From CAWGET01 sp963821715 (lineage in GTDB: Bacteria; Bacteroidota; Ignavibacteria; Ignavibacteriales; Melioribacteraceae): a stretch of DNA of 64,000 nucleotides. Where the stretch lies: the NCBI GenBank assembly GCA_963821715.1, contig CAWGET010000005.1:1-64000 (forward strand), in the 5' to 3' direction. Positions within the stretch are counted from its first letter, which is position 1. Each line of letters starts with the position of its first letter. Made by a program: the position numbers and the translations under genes. Shown here one piece after another: positions 43,101 to 52,594 of the stretch. The notes below the pieces were generated by a model. It did not search any database. It saw only the letters and a program-made list of their open reading frames with translations, and was not told where the DNA came from.

Positions 43101-43961
43101 TTAGAAACTAAAACTTATGCCGACTTTAAAAGTCTCATAAGTTAATGGCGTTTCTGTATTAAACGGCCAGTTCATATTATCGCGCTGGAGCAAATAAAAT
43201 CCGTAGGAAAAAGCGTTCTTCAAAAAGAAATTAACAACCGGTCCGGCTGCCGGCGAGGCATTCATAATCTCCTTCACAAAAAAATCAATTGAACCGATGC
43301 CGATTCCTTTTATCAGCAGGCTCAATGAATTTTTCCATACTAAATATCTGGGATATACAACCGCGGCTTCGTAACCGGCATTTACTGATATAAATGAGTT
43401 GTAATTCAAACTTATTCCGCCGGCGTTTGCAACACCGAAACGGAACGAGCCCTCGTAGCGGTTGATGATATCCAGATCGGAAGTCCCTTCGGGGAATTCA
43501 TCCATGTTCAGTTTCGACCAAACAAAATCATCTTCAGTATAAGGAAAAATTCCGACGTCGCCAATCTTATATCCGTATGCTTGTCTCGATCCTAAACCGA
43601 AACGGATCAATTTTGATTCGAGACTTACGGCGCTTTCGGCAGATGCAATATCGCTTGTAACCCCGGAAAGAAAAAGATATCTTTTGTCCAGCTCAAAAAT
43701 AAAATCTTCATATTTATCCAGCGAATTATAGCCGAGTTTTATTTCCGCCAATCCGACATCGGAAAATGAGCTTTCGAATTTTTTATGCTTCGGCTCACCG
43801 ATTCCGTAATTCAACTCGATAAAAGGGCGCGAATCCTTATACCAATTGAAAACGTCAAATTCCTTTTCCCATTCATCCCAATCGTCGTCATCATTTTCCT
43901 GTGCAGATAAATTTATCTGCACAAATAATATCATCAGAATAAAGTAAAATAATTTTTTCAT
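43101..43961 (-). CDS. exported outer-membrane-type hypothetical protein
   Basis: 286 residues. Signal peptide 1-20 (FYFILMILFVQINLSAQ), then a very acidic stretch (ENDDDDWDEWEKEFD), then alternating aromatic beta strands to a C-terminal Phe (FKVGISFSF), the ending expected of a beta-barrel. No family recognised. It lies between the antiporter and the ruv genes with no operon partner. Confidence 0.75.
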   Translation of the reverse strand: MKKLFYFILMILFVQINLSAQENDDDDWDEWEKEFDVFNWYKDSRPFIELNYGIGEPKHKKFESSFSDVGLAEIKLGYNSLDKYEDFIFELDKRYLFLSGVTSDIASAESAVSLESKLIRFGLGSRQAYGYKIGDVGIFPYTEDDFVWSKLNMDEFPEGTSDLDIINRYEGSFRFGVANAGGISLNYNSFISVNAGYEAAVVYPRYLVWKNSLSLLIKGIGIGSIDFFVKEIMNASPAAGPVVNFFLKNAFSYGFYLLQRDNMNWPFNTETPLTYETFKVGISFSF

Positions 43962-44145
43962 TTTTAAAATCCTTCTATATTTGTTCCTTTAGACGAATAT
44001 AATTTGTGTTGGTTACATATAATGGTAATCAGTTGGATGATTTCACAGGCTCTACAATTTTACAGATGAATTAGAAATCCCAATCGAGATCGGTTAAAAC
44101 TATTTTAGATGTATCGCAACATCAAGCATCGCTATGGTGTTCACT

Positions 44146-44736
44146 TTAATTATTTAGAATTTTGAGGGATTCTTTTACAAGATCTTCGATAGATACAGAT
44201 TTATTTTCGTCGAGAATTTTTCTGATCGCTTTTTCCGCGGTTTTTTGATTATAACCGAGATTAACAAGTGCGGTAACGGCATCGTTTTTTATCTTCATAG
44301 AACTATCGGGAATTGATCCGCCCGATATCTCAACTTTCTCAAGTTTATCTCTTAATTCGAGAATTAATCTTTCCGCTGTTTTTCTTCCGACTCCGGGAAT
44401 AGCAATCATCCGCTGAATATTCCCTGATTGGATAGCGTCATATAAATCGTCAATCTGAATTCCCGATAAAATGCTTTGCCCTAATTTAGGCCCGACTCCG
44501 CTTACACTTATCAAGAGTTGAAAAATTTCTTTTTCGGGGAGAGAAGAAAATCCGTACAAATCCATCGAATCTTCCTTAACGCTCAGATATGTAAAGAGAG
44601 AAACGGCTGTGTCTTTTTCCGGAAGTTTTTCGAATGTATTCACAGAGATATTAACAATATAACCAACGCCGTTAACGTCAAGCATAATTTGCGTCGGTTT
44701 TTTCGAGATTATTTTTCCGGTTAAATAGCCAATCAT
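44146..44736 (-). CDS. ruvA: Holliday junction branch migration protein RuvA
   Basis: 196 residues from ATG 44736, where the family start MIGYLTGKI begins; the longer frame to 44844 adds residues not seen in RuvA. OB-fold domain I with DVNGVGYIVNIS, two helix-hairpin-helix motifs (SGVGPKLGQSILSG and PGVGRKTAERLILEL) and the small domain III (AVTALVNLGYNQKTAEKAIR). It forms the tetramer that clamps Holliday junctions for RuvB. Downstream of ruvC in the same direction; ruvB is not in the window. Confidence 0.96.
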   Translation of the reverse strand: MIGYLTGKIISKKPTQIMLDVNGVGYIVNISVNTFEKLPEKDTAVSLFTYLSVKEDSMDLYGFSSLPEKEIFQLLISVSGVGPKLGQSILSGIQIDDLYDAIQSGNIQRMIAIPGVGRKTAERLILELRDKLEKVEISGGSIPDSSMKIKNDAVTALVNLGYNQKTAEKAIRKILDENKSVSIEDLVKESLKILNN

Positions 44737-44870
44737 AGTATTAGTATTTATAAGATTAGGTAATAAAATTTTTAAAGTTCTAAGTGAATTTCCCGGTAAA
44801 GCTTTGGCCTTCATAAAAGTATCTGTTAAATTATGATTCAGCATTCAAATCTTTTTCTCGCTTCTCGCCT

Positions 44871-45413
44871 TTAATAAGAAATTACTCTTTCCGGATTCGA
44901 TTCGATAAAAGATTTCCAGCTTTTGGAATTACCCGAAGCTAAACTTCCCATTTTCAGTGAATGACAGACAGCTACTGCAAGAGCATCGCTTTCATCAAAT
45001 TTCATTTTTGTATCCGGAAGGTTGAGAATCGCTTTAATCATAAACTGGACCTGCTGTTTGGATGCAGCCCCTTTGCCTACTACTGCTTTCTTTATTTCTT
45101 TCGGAGCATATTCAACAGCCGGAACGTTATTATGAATTGCGGCAAGGAGTGAAACTCCGCGTGCGTATCCAATCTTTAAAGCTGATTGAACATTCTTTCC
45201 GTAGAAAGCTGTTTCAATCGCAAATTCATCCGGTTTATATTTTTTGATGAGGGAATCGAGACTATCGTAAATTACTTCGAGTCTTGGCGAAAGTTCTTTT
45301 ACCGCCGGAAGCAGAATTGTGCCTCCGTGAAGATGAACCGCTTCGTTATTCTCGTATTTTATTATTCCGAAACCTGTACAGATTGTTCCGGGATCCACGC
45401 CTAAAATTATCAT
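44871..45413 (-). CDS. ruvC: Holliday junction resolvase RuvC
   Basis: 180 residues. Catalytic acidic residues in order: D7 (ILGVDPGTICTGFG), Glu in FAIETAFYGKN, and the Asp pair in FDESDALAVAVCH. The KxxVGKGxAxKxQV stretch (IKKAVVGKGAASKQQVQFMI) is also typical. It cuts Holliday junctions. Eleven bases after the yebC stop, same direction as ruvA and recJ. Confidence 0.97.
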   Translation of the reverse strand: MIILGVDPGTICTGFGIIKYENNEAVHLHGGTILLPAVKELSPRLEVIYDSLDSLIKKYKPDEFAIETAFYGKNVQSALKIGYARGVSLLAAIHNNVPAVEYAPKEIKKAVVGKGAASKQQVQFMIKAILNLPDTKMKFDESDALAVAVCHSLKMGSLASGNSKSWKSFIESNPERVISY

Positions 45414-45424
45414 TTGATTTTTAG

Positions 45425-46153
45425 CTATTCTTCAATAAAATCTGCGTTGGAATATACATCCTGAACATCTTCGCTATCTTCTAGCGCCTCAATTAGTTTC
45501 ATAATCGTTTCAGCGGCTTCACCTTGTACTTCAATATTGTTTTGGGCAATCCATTGAAGCGATGCATTTTCAATTTTTAAACCATCGTCTACAAGTGCTC
45601 TTCTTACCGGTTCGAAAGATCCCAGATCAGTTGTAACTTCGAAGTATTCATCTTCGCTTACTATATCTTCGGCTCCCGCTTCCAAAGCAGCTTCCATAAC
45701 TTCATCTTCCGATTGATCTTCGCGCGTAATAACAATAACGCCTTTCCGGTCAAACATCCACGCCACCGAACCGGACTCACCCAGTCCGCCGCCGTATTTG
45801 CTGAACAAATGTCTTACTTCCGCAGCCGTTCTGTTTTTATTATCCGTAACGCTTTCAACCATAACGGCAACTCCCGACGGACCGTAACCTTCATATGTTA
45901 ACTCAAGATAAGTAGCGCCTTCAAGTTCACCGGTAGCTTTTTTTATCGCTCTGTCAATATTATCCTGCGGCATATTTATCGATTTTGCATTATCCACAGC
46001 GAGACGTAAACGCGGATTCGCGTCAATATCCCCACCGCCTTCTCTTGCAGAAACCGTTATTTCTTTAATCGCTTTTGTAAATAATTTTCCCCGTTTAGCG
46101 TCTATTGCCGCTTTTTTTCTTTTGATGGTTGACCACTTTGAGTGACCCGACAT
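45425..46153 (-). CDS. yebC: YebC/PmpR-family regulator
   Basis: 242 residues. The invariant start SGHSKWSTIKRKKAAIDAKR and the internal YEGYGPSGVAVMVESVTDNK identify the family. Members act as DNA-binding regulators, and some relieve ribosome stalling at proline runs. The yebC-ruvC-ruvA order is common. A good ribosome binding site (GAGGAG) precedes ATG 46153. Confidence 0.96.
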   Translation of the reverse strand: MSGHSKWSTIKRKKAAIDAKRGKLFTKAIKEITVSAREGGGDIDANPRLRLAVDNAKSINMPQDNIDRAIKKATGELEGATYLELTYEGYGPSGVAVMVESVTDNKNRTAAEVRHLFSKYGGGLGESGSVAWMFDRKGVIVITREDQSEDEVMEAALEAGAEDIVSEDEYFEVTTDLGSFEPVRRALVDDGLKIENASLQWIAQNNIEVQGEAAETIMKLIEALEDSEDVQDVYSNADFIEE

Positions 46154-46175
46154 AAACTGCTCCTCTATCTAAATA

Positions 46176-47885
46176 TTATTTTACTTTTATATCCTTAATT
46201 CTAATTTGAGGATAAATTCTTCCATCCCTGTTAATTTGCTCAATCGTAAAGGCAATATCCATTAAATTTTTGTCTTTATCAATAATGTTGGCGAACGCTC
46301 CCAGATTAAAACCGATGCAGTCATAAACTTTATCGCATCCATCCTGCTTTAGGCAGGAAAGAAAATGATTTGTACCTACAATCCTTGGATTATTTGCCAC
46401 TTTTACATTCTCCGCCATAAAAATCGGTCGGTGATTTCCCGGTCCGAACGGTGCGAACTGATCTAAAATTCTCACAAATTTTGGAGATATCTCCGAGAAG
46501 CTGATCAATTCATCAACAGAAATTTCGGGTAGAATATCTTCTTCTGCAAGGGTCTGCTTTAAAATAGAATTAAATCTTTTTCTAAACTCCGGAATTTTTT
46601 CAATTTCAATTGCAAGTCCGGCAGCGGCTTCATGTCCTCCAAATTGAAGAAGAAGATCGTCGCAGCTTTCGAGCGCTTCGTAAATATTAAATCCCGGAAT
46701 ACTTCGCGCCGATCCTTTAGCTACGCCGTCTATTGTGGAAAGCATTATCGCCGGACGATAATATTTTTCTACCAAGCGCGATGCAACAATGCCGATTACG
46801 CCGGGATGCCAATTCTCTTCGTGAAGGACAATCCCGAGATCATTTTCAATATCAACAGTCGACTCAACAAGTTCAATTGCGTGGGAAAAAGTCGATTCGT
46901 CAATTTTTCTTCGTTCGAAGTTTTCTCCTTCAAGAATACCCGCCAGACGTTTTGCCTCTTCCTCGTCGTCTGTTAAAAAAAGATCGACCGCGCGCTGGGC
47001 ATCGCCCATTCTTCCAACCGCGTTAATTCTCGGCGCTATTGTAAAAACTATTTGCCCCGCCGAAAGATTTCCGGGTTCCATCCTCGCGCTTTTTATTAAA
47101 GCTCTAATTCCCGGCCGTGGATTCGCGTTTATTTGCTCTAATCCTTTGCGGACTAGAATCCGGTTTTCATCTACTAGCGGAACAATATCCGCAGCTGATG
47201 AAAGTGCCACAAGGTCGAGATAATTTAGTGCGAGATCTTTTTTGCCGAATCGATCCCCGACAGCGCGCGCTAATTTAAACGCTACTCCGGCTCCTGATAG
47301 ATATTTGAATGGATATTCACAGCCCGGTTTTATGGGATCCAAAATAGCATAAGCGTCCGGCAATTTTTCTTTTGGCTGGTGATGATCGCAAACAATCGTA
47401 TCGATACCGAAAGAATTTGCGTAATCGATTTCTTCTACTGCCGTAATTCCGCAATCTACGGAAATAAGCAGAGTAGTTTCTCTTTCGTGAATAATATTGA
47501 TGCCGGCTTTGGAAAGTCCATAACCTTCGGTTAAGCGGTTTGGAATATAAACATTAACAGCAGCGCCTAAATTTTTAAGAAAGGAATACATTAACGCTGC
47601 GGCACATGTTCCATCCACATCATAATCACCAAATACTGTAATCTTTTCATTTTCGGTAATTGCTTTTATAACGCGTCGGGAAGCCTCTTCCATTCCGTCC
47701 ATCAGGAAAGGATCGTAAAGTGAATCGAGCGAAGGGCGGAAATAAGTTTTAGCTTCGTAGAAATTATTTATTCCGCGTTTAATTAGAAGACTGGATAGGA
47801 CATTTGTGATATTGAGGCTGTCGGCTAAAGCAAGAATATCATTATATTCTGCTTCATCGGAGCGAATCCATTTTTTCTTTAGCAT
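46176..47885 (-). CDS. recJ: single-strand-specific exonuclease RecJ
   Basis: 569 residues from ATG 47885; the longer frame to 47915 would run into the RNase P RNA 3' end, so the shorter start is preferred. DHH motifs: FGDYDVDGTCAAALM, SVDCGITAVEE, DHHQPKE; DHHA1 part HEENWHPGVIGIVASRLVEK and FGGHEAAAGLAIE. It degrades 5'-ended single-stranded DNA in recombination and mismatch repair, fitting its position upstream of yebC-ruvC-ruvA. Confidence 0.95.
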   Translation of the reverse strand: MLKKKWIRSDEAEYNDILALADSLNITNVLSSLLIKRGINNFYEAKTYFRPSLDSLYDPFLMDGMEEASRRVIKAITENEKITVFGDYDVDGTCAAALMYSFLKNLGAAVNVYIPNRLTEGYGLSKAGINIIHERETTLLISVDCGITAVEEIDYANSFGIDTIVCDHHQPKEKLPDAYAILDPIKPGCEYPFKYLSGAGVAFKLARAVGDRFGKKDLALNYLDLVALSSAADIVPLVDENRILVRKGLEQINANPRPGIRALIKSARMEPGNLSAGQIVFTIAPRINAVGRMGDAQRAVDLFLTDDEEEAKRLAGILEGENFERRKIDESTFSHAIELVESTVDIENDLGIVLHEENWHPGVIGIVASRLVEKYYRPAIMLSTIDGVAKGSARSIPGFNIYEALESCDDLLLQFGGHEAAAGLAIEIEKIPEFRKRFNSILKQTLAEEDILPEISVDELISFSEISPKFVRILDQFAPFGPGNHRPIFMAENVKVANNPRIVGTNHFLSCLKQDGCDKVYDCIGFNLGAFANIIDKDKNLMDIAFTIEQINRDGRIYPQIRIKDIKVK

Positions 47886-47913
47886 GATCGTTTTACGAAG
47901 AAACTGATGAATC

Positions 47914-48328
47914 AAAGCTGTAAGCCGAATTCTGTATTCCCAAAGGGAAGGCGATTATTTATCTAAACCATAAATTACTCTATGGTTTCAGCGGTCCACC
48001 CAAAAGTACTGCGAAGCGAACAGCTCCTTTCTCCCGCAAGGGGAGAAGCCTTTCTGCTTGACCTTGCTCCAGACGTGGCTTGCCTTGTTCCGCCGCGAAG
48101 CGGAATCCCTAAATGGGACCACCGACATTACTGCCGGCGCGGTGGGCTTTTACCCCGCCATTTCACCCTTACCCCGATTGCTCAGGGCGGTATCTTTTCT
48201 GTGGCGCTTTCCGTATCCCGATTTTCATCGGAACCCCGGGCGTTACCCGGCGTCTCGTTCTGCGGAGTTCGGACTTTCCTCTACTCAATGTTCTCTTCCT
48301 TGAGCAGCAATCGCCTGCCTTGACTCAT
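47914..48328 (-). ncRNA. rnpB: RNase P RNA (bacterial class A)
   Basis: The reverse strand carries the hallmark GAGGAAAGTCCGAACTCCGC (48264-48287 region) followed by the CGAGACGCCGGGTAACGCCC part, and ends with CAGAATTCGGCTTACAGC, the standard 3' region. The 5' end near GGCAGGCGATTGCTGCTC and the 3' end pair are as expected for class A. Ends are approximate. Open frames here on the forward strand are not genes. Confidence 0.95.
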
Positions 48329-48330
48329 CA

Positions 48331-48649
48331 ATCTTCTTCTTTTCCTATTTATTTTTCATTTTTTTTCAATTAAAATAAATATAACAAAAAAGTGAAATTA
48401 AATCACCTGAAAAGAATTGCTTCGCTCAAGAAAGTGATAAGCAAACATTAAGCCGATAAGATATATGGGTTTATAAATAAGTTAGATTATCTTATTTATT
48501 GCTTGCCTTTGGCGGTTATTATACCTAAACTTTTTTACCATTTCTTCAATTCACTCAAATAAACCTTCTCTTTTTCTGATTTTACTAAAGTTGAATTCAC
48601 CGAAATGAAAATAATCGTTTCAATAATTAATTAATAAAGGAGAAGCAAA
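48331..48649. other. intergenic region between rnpB and the cupin gene
   Basis: About 320 AT-rich bases holding the divergent promoters of rnpB and the cupin gene. GAGAAG-type ribosome binding site (AAAGGAGAAG) is at 48637-48646. I see no other feature. Confidence 0.45.
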
Positions 48650-49036
48650 ATGCATATAGCCAAAGAAGCTATTGATGTAAAGATGGAAATTCCCGGAGCA
48701 ATTATCCGCCAGCATTTAAATTTTGGCGATGCAAGCGGGTTGGGAAAAATCAGCGGTGAATATTTTAGTCTTGCCAAGGGAGTAGACACCACGCCGCTTT
48801 TTGAAGGATTGGATGGCGATTTATGCCAATGTCCACATTGGGGTTTTGTGCTTCGGGGTCAATTGACGACGACCGATGCGGACGGCGAACAGGAAACTGT
48901 AAACGCAAACGACTTATTTTACTGGCCTTCAGGACATAACGTAAAAGTAAATGAAGATGCGGATTTAGTAATGTTTAGTCCGCAGAAAGAGCATACTCAC
49001 GTCATCAATCATATGATTGAAAAAGTGAAAGAATAA
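48650..49036 (+). CDS. small cupin-domain protein
   Basis: 128 residues, cytosolic. Beta-barrel pattern of a single cupin: HWGFVLRGQLTTTDADGEQE and NDLFYWPSGHNVKVNEDADL. The usual metal-binding His/Glu set of motif 1 is only partly present (one His before G-x-V-L-x-G), and Cys residues (LCQCPHWG) lie just before it, so metal binding is uncertain. Strong AAGGAG start signal. Function unknown. Confidence 0.8.
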   Translation: MHIAKEAIDVKMEIPGAIIRQHLNFGDASGLGKISGEYFSLAKGVDTTPLFEGLDGDLCQCPHWGFVLRGQLTTTDADGEQETVNANDLFYWPSGHNVKVNEDADLVMFSPQKEHTHVINHMIEKVKE

Positions 49037-49334
49037 ATCTAACTGAACAGGAGCAGAAAACGGGGGACAGGAATCCGGAAATAGAAATAACTTTTTATTT
49101 TCCTACTGTTCTCTGTTTCTTCCTTTCCGCATCTTCAAGATTCATTTCTTGGTTTAGCGTCTAATATTACATTCATCCTCTATTCCAAAATACTTTGTTT
49201 AACGTATTGCCGCACTCGCGTCTGACCTCGGACATTTATCATTTGACCTTCGTCATTGTAAAAATCAGTAAAAATTTTATCTTGCCAAGGTTAAAAATAC
49301 TTTGTCATCTTCTTTAATTAACTTGGAGTTTTAG

Positions 49335-49970
49335 ATGAAAAACATGTTCTCAATTATTGCATTATCTTTTTTACTTTATAGTTCAATAAGCGCGCAATCA
49401 GAATGGAATTACGGAATTAAACTGGGCGTATCAAGCAGCGATTTTAAGGTGGAGTTTAAGGAGCGGGTGTGGTATGAACCTGCGTTTGAGAAGAATTCTG
49501 TCAATCCTTATCTTGCTTTTTTTATTAACAAAAATTTAGTTCCAAATCTTGCTTTGGAAACGGAGTTATCGTATATCCAAAAAGGTTATCGAAAGACAGA
49601 AGAGGTTATGTCAACAGATGCCGCGGGTAACGAAACAGGGAATACCAAATATACTTATGGAATAGATGCCCGCTATTTAGGATTAGGATTTAATTTAAAA
49701 CCTGTTCTTGATATCGGAAAAATAACCGGTTTCGTTATCGCAGGAGCTTCGATCAATTATAATATTCTTTTAACAAATTTATCGCAGAATGAAAATAAGG
49801 ATATAACCTTCAGCTATAATTTAGGGTTTGGAGCCGACATCCAAAAATTTATTAATTATCCTTTATTCTTGGAATTTAAATACAGCGAGGATTTTTCTGA
49901 TTTTTATTCCAGCGATTATTATAATCTAACCAACCGACTATTTATTTTTAATGTCGGTTTGAAGTTATAG
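49335..49970 (+). CDS. outer-membrane beta-barrel protein (PorT-like/OMP_b-brl_2)
   Basis: 211 residues. Signal peptide 1-20 (ALSFLLYSSISAQ). Then alternating strands typical of small Bacteroidota barrels: WNYGIKLGVSSSDFKVEF, LALETELSYIQKGYRKTEE, YLGLGFNLKPVLDIG, ending with FIFNVGLKL. TTGGAG precedes the ATG. Role unknown. Confidence 0.85.
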   Translation: MKNMFSIIALSFLLYSSISAQSEWNYGIKLGVSSSDFKVEFKERVWYEPAFEKNSVNPYLAFFINKNLVPNLALETELSYIQKGYRKTEEVMSTDAAGNETGNTKYTYGIDARYLGLGFNLKPVLDIGKITGFVIAGASINYNILLTNLSQNENKDITFSYNLGFGADIQKFINYPLFLEFKYSEDFSDFYSSDYYNLTNRLFIFNVGLKL

Positions 49971-50096
49971 ATAGTTTTGGGTTAAATATGCAAATCTAAA
50001 ATTAGGTTTTCATTTATATAGCGGGCAAGATTAGGAAACTGCAAACAACGATTTCAGGTACTAGACGTTGTTTCGTAATGTCAAAATACGATGTAT

Positions 50097-50109
50097 TGTC
50101 ACAGTGACA
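50097..50109. promoter_or_regulatory. perfect 13-base palindrome
   Basis: TGTCACAGTGACA is fully symmetric and lies in the gap before the small membrane frame and the PorV-like gene. It resembles an operator in form only; no regulator can be named. Confidence 0.25.
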
Positions 50110-50245
50110 GTTTGTATTTGCTACATAATACAATAGAATTAACACTAATCATATTTTAAACTAAGATTAAATCTGGAATCCTTTACGAATATTTCTATTA
50201 TTAATTTTAATAATTAATTATTAAAGGCAAGAGGTATCATTTACA

Positions 50246-50371
50246 ATGGCAAATAATTCTGAGTTATTTTTATTGTTTGTGGGATTCTGTAAACTCTCTG
50301 CGCGCTTTATTCCCTTGATTTTTTTGCCGATTTTAGCAATTTTCACGTTAAGTTTATACTCAATTCTTTAA
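50246..50371 (+). CDS. 41-aa membrane peptide (tentative)
   Basis: ATG 50246 to TAA 50369-50371; AAGAGG about 15 bases upstream. Residues 15-40 are one hydrophobic helix (FIPLIFLPILAIFTLSLYSI). It ends 11 bases before the PorV-like gene and its end overlaps that gene's ribosome binding site region. It could be a leader peptide or chance. Confidence 0.3.
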   Translation: MANNSELFLLFVGFCKLSARFIPLIFLPILAIFTLSLYSIL

Positions 50372-50382
50372 AGGAATTTAAA

Positions 50383-51414
50383 TTGAATAAAATTATCGCG
50401 GCATTATTTTTTGTTCTGACGACCTTCAATTATGGACAAACAGTTATCGGTAAATATGCCGGCGAGTTTATGTCAATAGGAGTTGGCGGGCGCGCACTGG
50501 GAATGGGGGGAGCTCAGGTTGCAGTTGTGAATGATGTAACTTCCGGATACTGGAATCCCGCCGGATTAGCTCGTCTCGATTATCCTCAATTTTCATTAAT
50601 GCACGAAGAACATTTTGGCAATCTCGTAAATTATAATTACGCAGCAGTTGCGCTTCCTTACGGCGACGATATGAGTTTCGGCTTGTCGGTTATCCGTCTT
50701 GCTGTGGATGGAATCCCCGATACTCGCAATGCGCAGATAGATTTAAATACAAGAGAACAAATTTATGATCTGAATCATCCAAACTGGGGATTGGATTATT
50801 CCAAAATAACGGAATTCAGCAATCAGGATTGGGCATTTTATCTTACATTTTCCAAAAGGCAGACGGAAAAATTTTACTGGGGAGCCAATGTAAAAGTCGT
50901 GCGGAGAGACCTCGCTGAGTTTAGCGCCACAGGAATCGGGTTTGACGTCGGAGCGGTCTATTTCCCGACAAAAAGTTTGAGTCTCGGCGCTAACATAATG
51001 GACGTTACTACAACTTTGGTTGCATGGAGTACCGGCAGAAACGAATTAATAACTCCGACCGCAAAAGTAGGCGCTGCTTACCGTCTTCAATTCTTGGGAG
51101 GGACAATTATTCCCGCGCTCGATTTCGACGTTCGTTTTGAAAACCGGCAATTTGCTTCAACATTTAACGCCGGGCCCGTAAGCGTGGATGTTAGAACCGG
51201 TTTGGAATATGACTTCAAAAATGTGATTGCAGTCCGGGGCGGTTATACCGATTTAAACCAGTTTACAGTCGGTGCGGGAATTAAACTCCCCAAACTCAAC
51301 ATCGATTATTCCTATGCCGTTATAAACGATTCAAAATTGGAACGCTTGCCCGATACGCATCGGATTTCTTTAATGCTTACTTTGGAAGAACCAAAGTATA
51401 AAAGGGGGAATTAA
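50383..51414 (+). CDS. PorV/PorQ-family outer-membrane protein
   Basis: 343 residues from TTG 50383 (AAAGGAATT upstream). Signal peptide 1-19 (FFVLTTFNYG). The family hallmark follows: FMSIGVGGRALGMGGAQVAV, then YWNPAGLARL. It is predicted to be a FadL-like barrel ending LPDTHRISLMLTL. PorV shuttles type IX cargo to the attachment complex; the window also encodes a cargo protein (16573). Whether this is PorV itself or a paralogue cannot be decided. Convergent with mscL, overlapping by four bases. Confidence 0.88.
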   Translation: MNKIIAALFFVLTTFNYGQTVIGKYAGEFMSIGVGGRALGMGGAQVAVVNDVTSGYWNPAGLARLDYPQFSLMHEEHFGNLVNYNYAAVALPYGDDMSFGLSVIRLAVDGIPDTRNAQIDLNTREQIYDLNHPNWGLDYSKITEFSNQDWAFYLTFSKRQTEKFYWGANVKVVRRDLAEFSATGIGFDVGAVYFPTKSLSLGANIMDVTTTLVAWSTGRNELITPTAKVGAAYRLQFLGGTIIPALDFDVRFENRQFASTFNAGPVSVDVRTGLEYDFKNVIAVRGGYTDLNQFTVGAGIKLPKLNIDYSYAVINDSKLERLPDTHRISLMLTLEEPKYKRGN

Positions 51415-51839
51415 ACGCTCCCTCTTTTTTGAAGAAGATCTCTAATCTCAGAAAGAAGCTGGATGTCCTTTGGCGTTGGAACGCTCGACTCTTTTTCATC
51501 CTCGGCTTTTCTTTTTAAGGTATTAAAGAATTTTATAAAGATGAAAATGGTTGAAGCTATTATTAAAAAATCGATGCCGTTTTCTATAAACATTCCATAA
51601 TCGATTGAAACAGCGTCTTCAATTAATCTGCCGGATTCATCAAATATTGGTTTTCTCAAAATAAATTTAAGATTTGAAAAATCTATCTTTCCCAATATAT
51701 AACCGAAAGGGGGCATAACAACATTTTGAACTAACGAAGTAACAACTTTGCCGAACGCTGAACCGATTATAATTCCCACGGCCATATCCAGCATATTCCC
51801 TTTTACCGCAAATTCCTTGAAATCATTGATTATCTTCAC
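51411..51839 (-). CDS. mscL: large-conductance mechanosensitive channel MscL
   Basis: 142 residues. FKEFAVKGNMLDMAVGIIIG and AFGKVVTSLVQNVVMPP give helix 1 with the pore-lining segment; second helix IDFLIIASTIFIFIKFFNTL; C-terminal bundle ends in LLSEIRDLL. A pentameric channel opened by membrane tension on hypo-osmotic shock. AGGAG precedes the start. Confidence 0.97.
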   Translation of the reverse strand: MKIINDFKEFAVKGNMLDMAVGIIIGSAFGKVVTSLVQNVVMPPFGYILGKIDFSNLKFILRKPIFDESGRLIEDAVSIDYGMFIENGIDFLIIASTIFIFIKFFNTLKRKAEDEKESSVPTPKDIQLLSEIRDLLQKRGSV

Positions 51840-51925
51840 AATAAACTCCTCTGTTTAACGGAACTTTTTATTGTTTGAAGATTCTAAATTATTGTAATTA
51901 TTACAACAAAAATATTGGTTAAGAG

Positions 51926-52114
51926 ATGCTTACTTTTTTGATTTGGCTGGTTTTGCTTGTATGCTGTTTCCCCCTTGCGATATTAGCTCTAATTTTATAT
52001 CCGTTTGTCTGGCTGCTCTTATTACCTTTCCGTTTGATTGGTATAACTGTGGACGGAGTCTTTAAATTATTATCAGCGATAATAAAATTACCCGCTAGGG
52101 TTTTGGGAGGATGA
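51926..52114 (+). CDS. 62-aa membrane protein
   Basis: Starts ATG 51926 and encodes two hydrophobic stretches (LIWLVLLVCCFPLAILALIL; FVWLLLLPFRLIGITV) and an amphipathic tail (LLSAIIKLPARVLGG). No family recognised. It is divergent from mscL and directly followed by the inverted repeats around the DUF559 gene. Confidence 0.6.
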   Translation: MLTFLIWLVLLVCCFPLAILALILYPFVWLLLLPFRLIGITVDGVFKLLSAIIKLPARVLGG

Positions 52115-52141
52115 CAAAATTGATTTTTGCATCCTAATACC

Positions 52142-52180
52142 GAACCCCTCCTATTTCCTCCCCTTTGGCAAAGGGGAGGA
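52142..52180. repeat. left inverted repeat of the DUF559 unit
   Basis: GAACCCCTCCTATTTCCTCC followed by CCTTTGGCAAAGGGGAGG. It matches the reverse complement of 52595-52632 in about 23 of the first 25 bases and also contains its own small hairpin (CCCCTTTGGCAAAGGGG). Confidence 0.75.
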
Positions 52181-52183
52181 TGA

Positions 52184-52561
52184 TTACAAAATTTCATTGC
52201 CGGTTAGTTCTATTATTCTCTGCTCAACCTTTTCGAGAATTTTATTTTCATCTTCGAATAATTCTTCGTTTTTAATTCGTAAAAAATTTATACCGAACGA
52301 TTCTAAAAATATCTGTCTTTCTACATCCCTATTTTTATTTTCAGGAAGGTTATGAATTTTGCCGTCGATTTCCAGAGCAAGTTTCAATTTCGGACAATAG
52401 AAATCTATTACAAATTGGTCAACGGAATATTTCCTTAAAAATCTTACACCCAGTTGTTTTTTCCGAAGATGTTTCCAAATGATTTTTTCTGCGGCAGTCA
52501 TGTTATTTCTTAATTGACGCCGTAAATTCTTTTCCGATGCTCTATTATAGTGAATTGTCAT
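52184..52561 (-). CDS. DUF559 endonuclease-like protein
   Basis: About 125 residues from ATG 52561 (ATG 52573 also possible). A Vsr-like PD-(D/E)XK fold: RQLRNNMTAAEKIIWKHLRK, then FLRKYSVDQFVIDFYCPKLK and LALEIDGKIH with the catalytic Asp, Glu and Asp. DNA cleavage is plausible from the family, but no cellular role is established. The gene sits exactly between two inverted copies of a CCCCTCCTA repeat, suggesting it moves as a unit. Confidence 0.85.
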   Translation of the reverse strand: MTIHYNRASEKNLRRQLRNNMTAAEKIIWKHLRKKQLGVRFLRKYSVDQFVIDFYCPKLKLALEIDGKIHNLPENKNRDVERQIFLESFGINFLRIKNEELFEDENKILEKVEQRIIELTGNEIL

Positions 52562-52594
52562 AAAGGATATCATTTTCGATAAATTTAAAAGTCA

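Noticed and set aside
44737..44844. Longer RuvA with 36 extra N-terminal residues
   Set aside because: The conserved family start MIGYLTGKI is at 44736 and the extra part has no similarity to RuvA.
47982..48373. Three forward-strand open frames of 81-113 residues
   Set aside because: They lie on the antisense side of the RNase P RNA gene, which explains the sequence fully.
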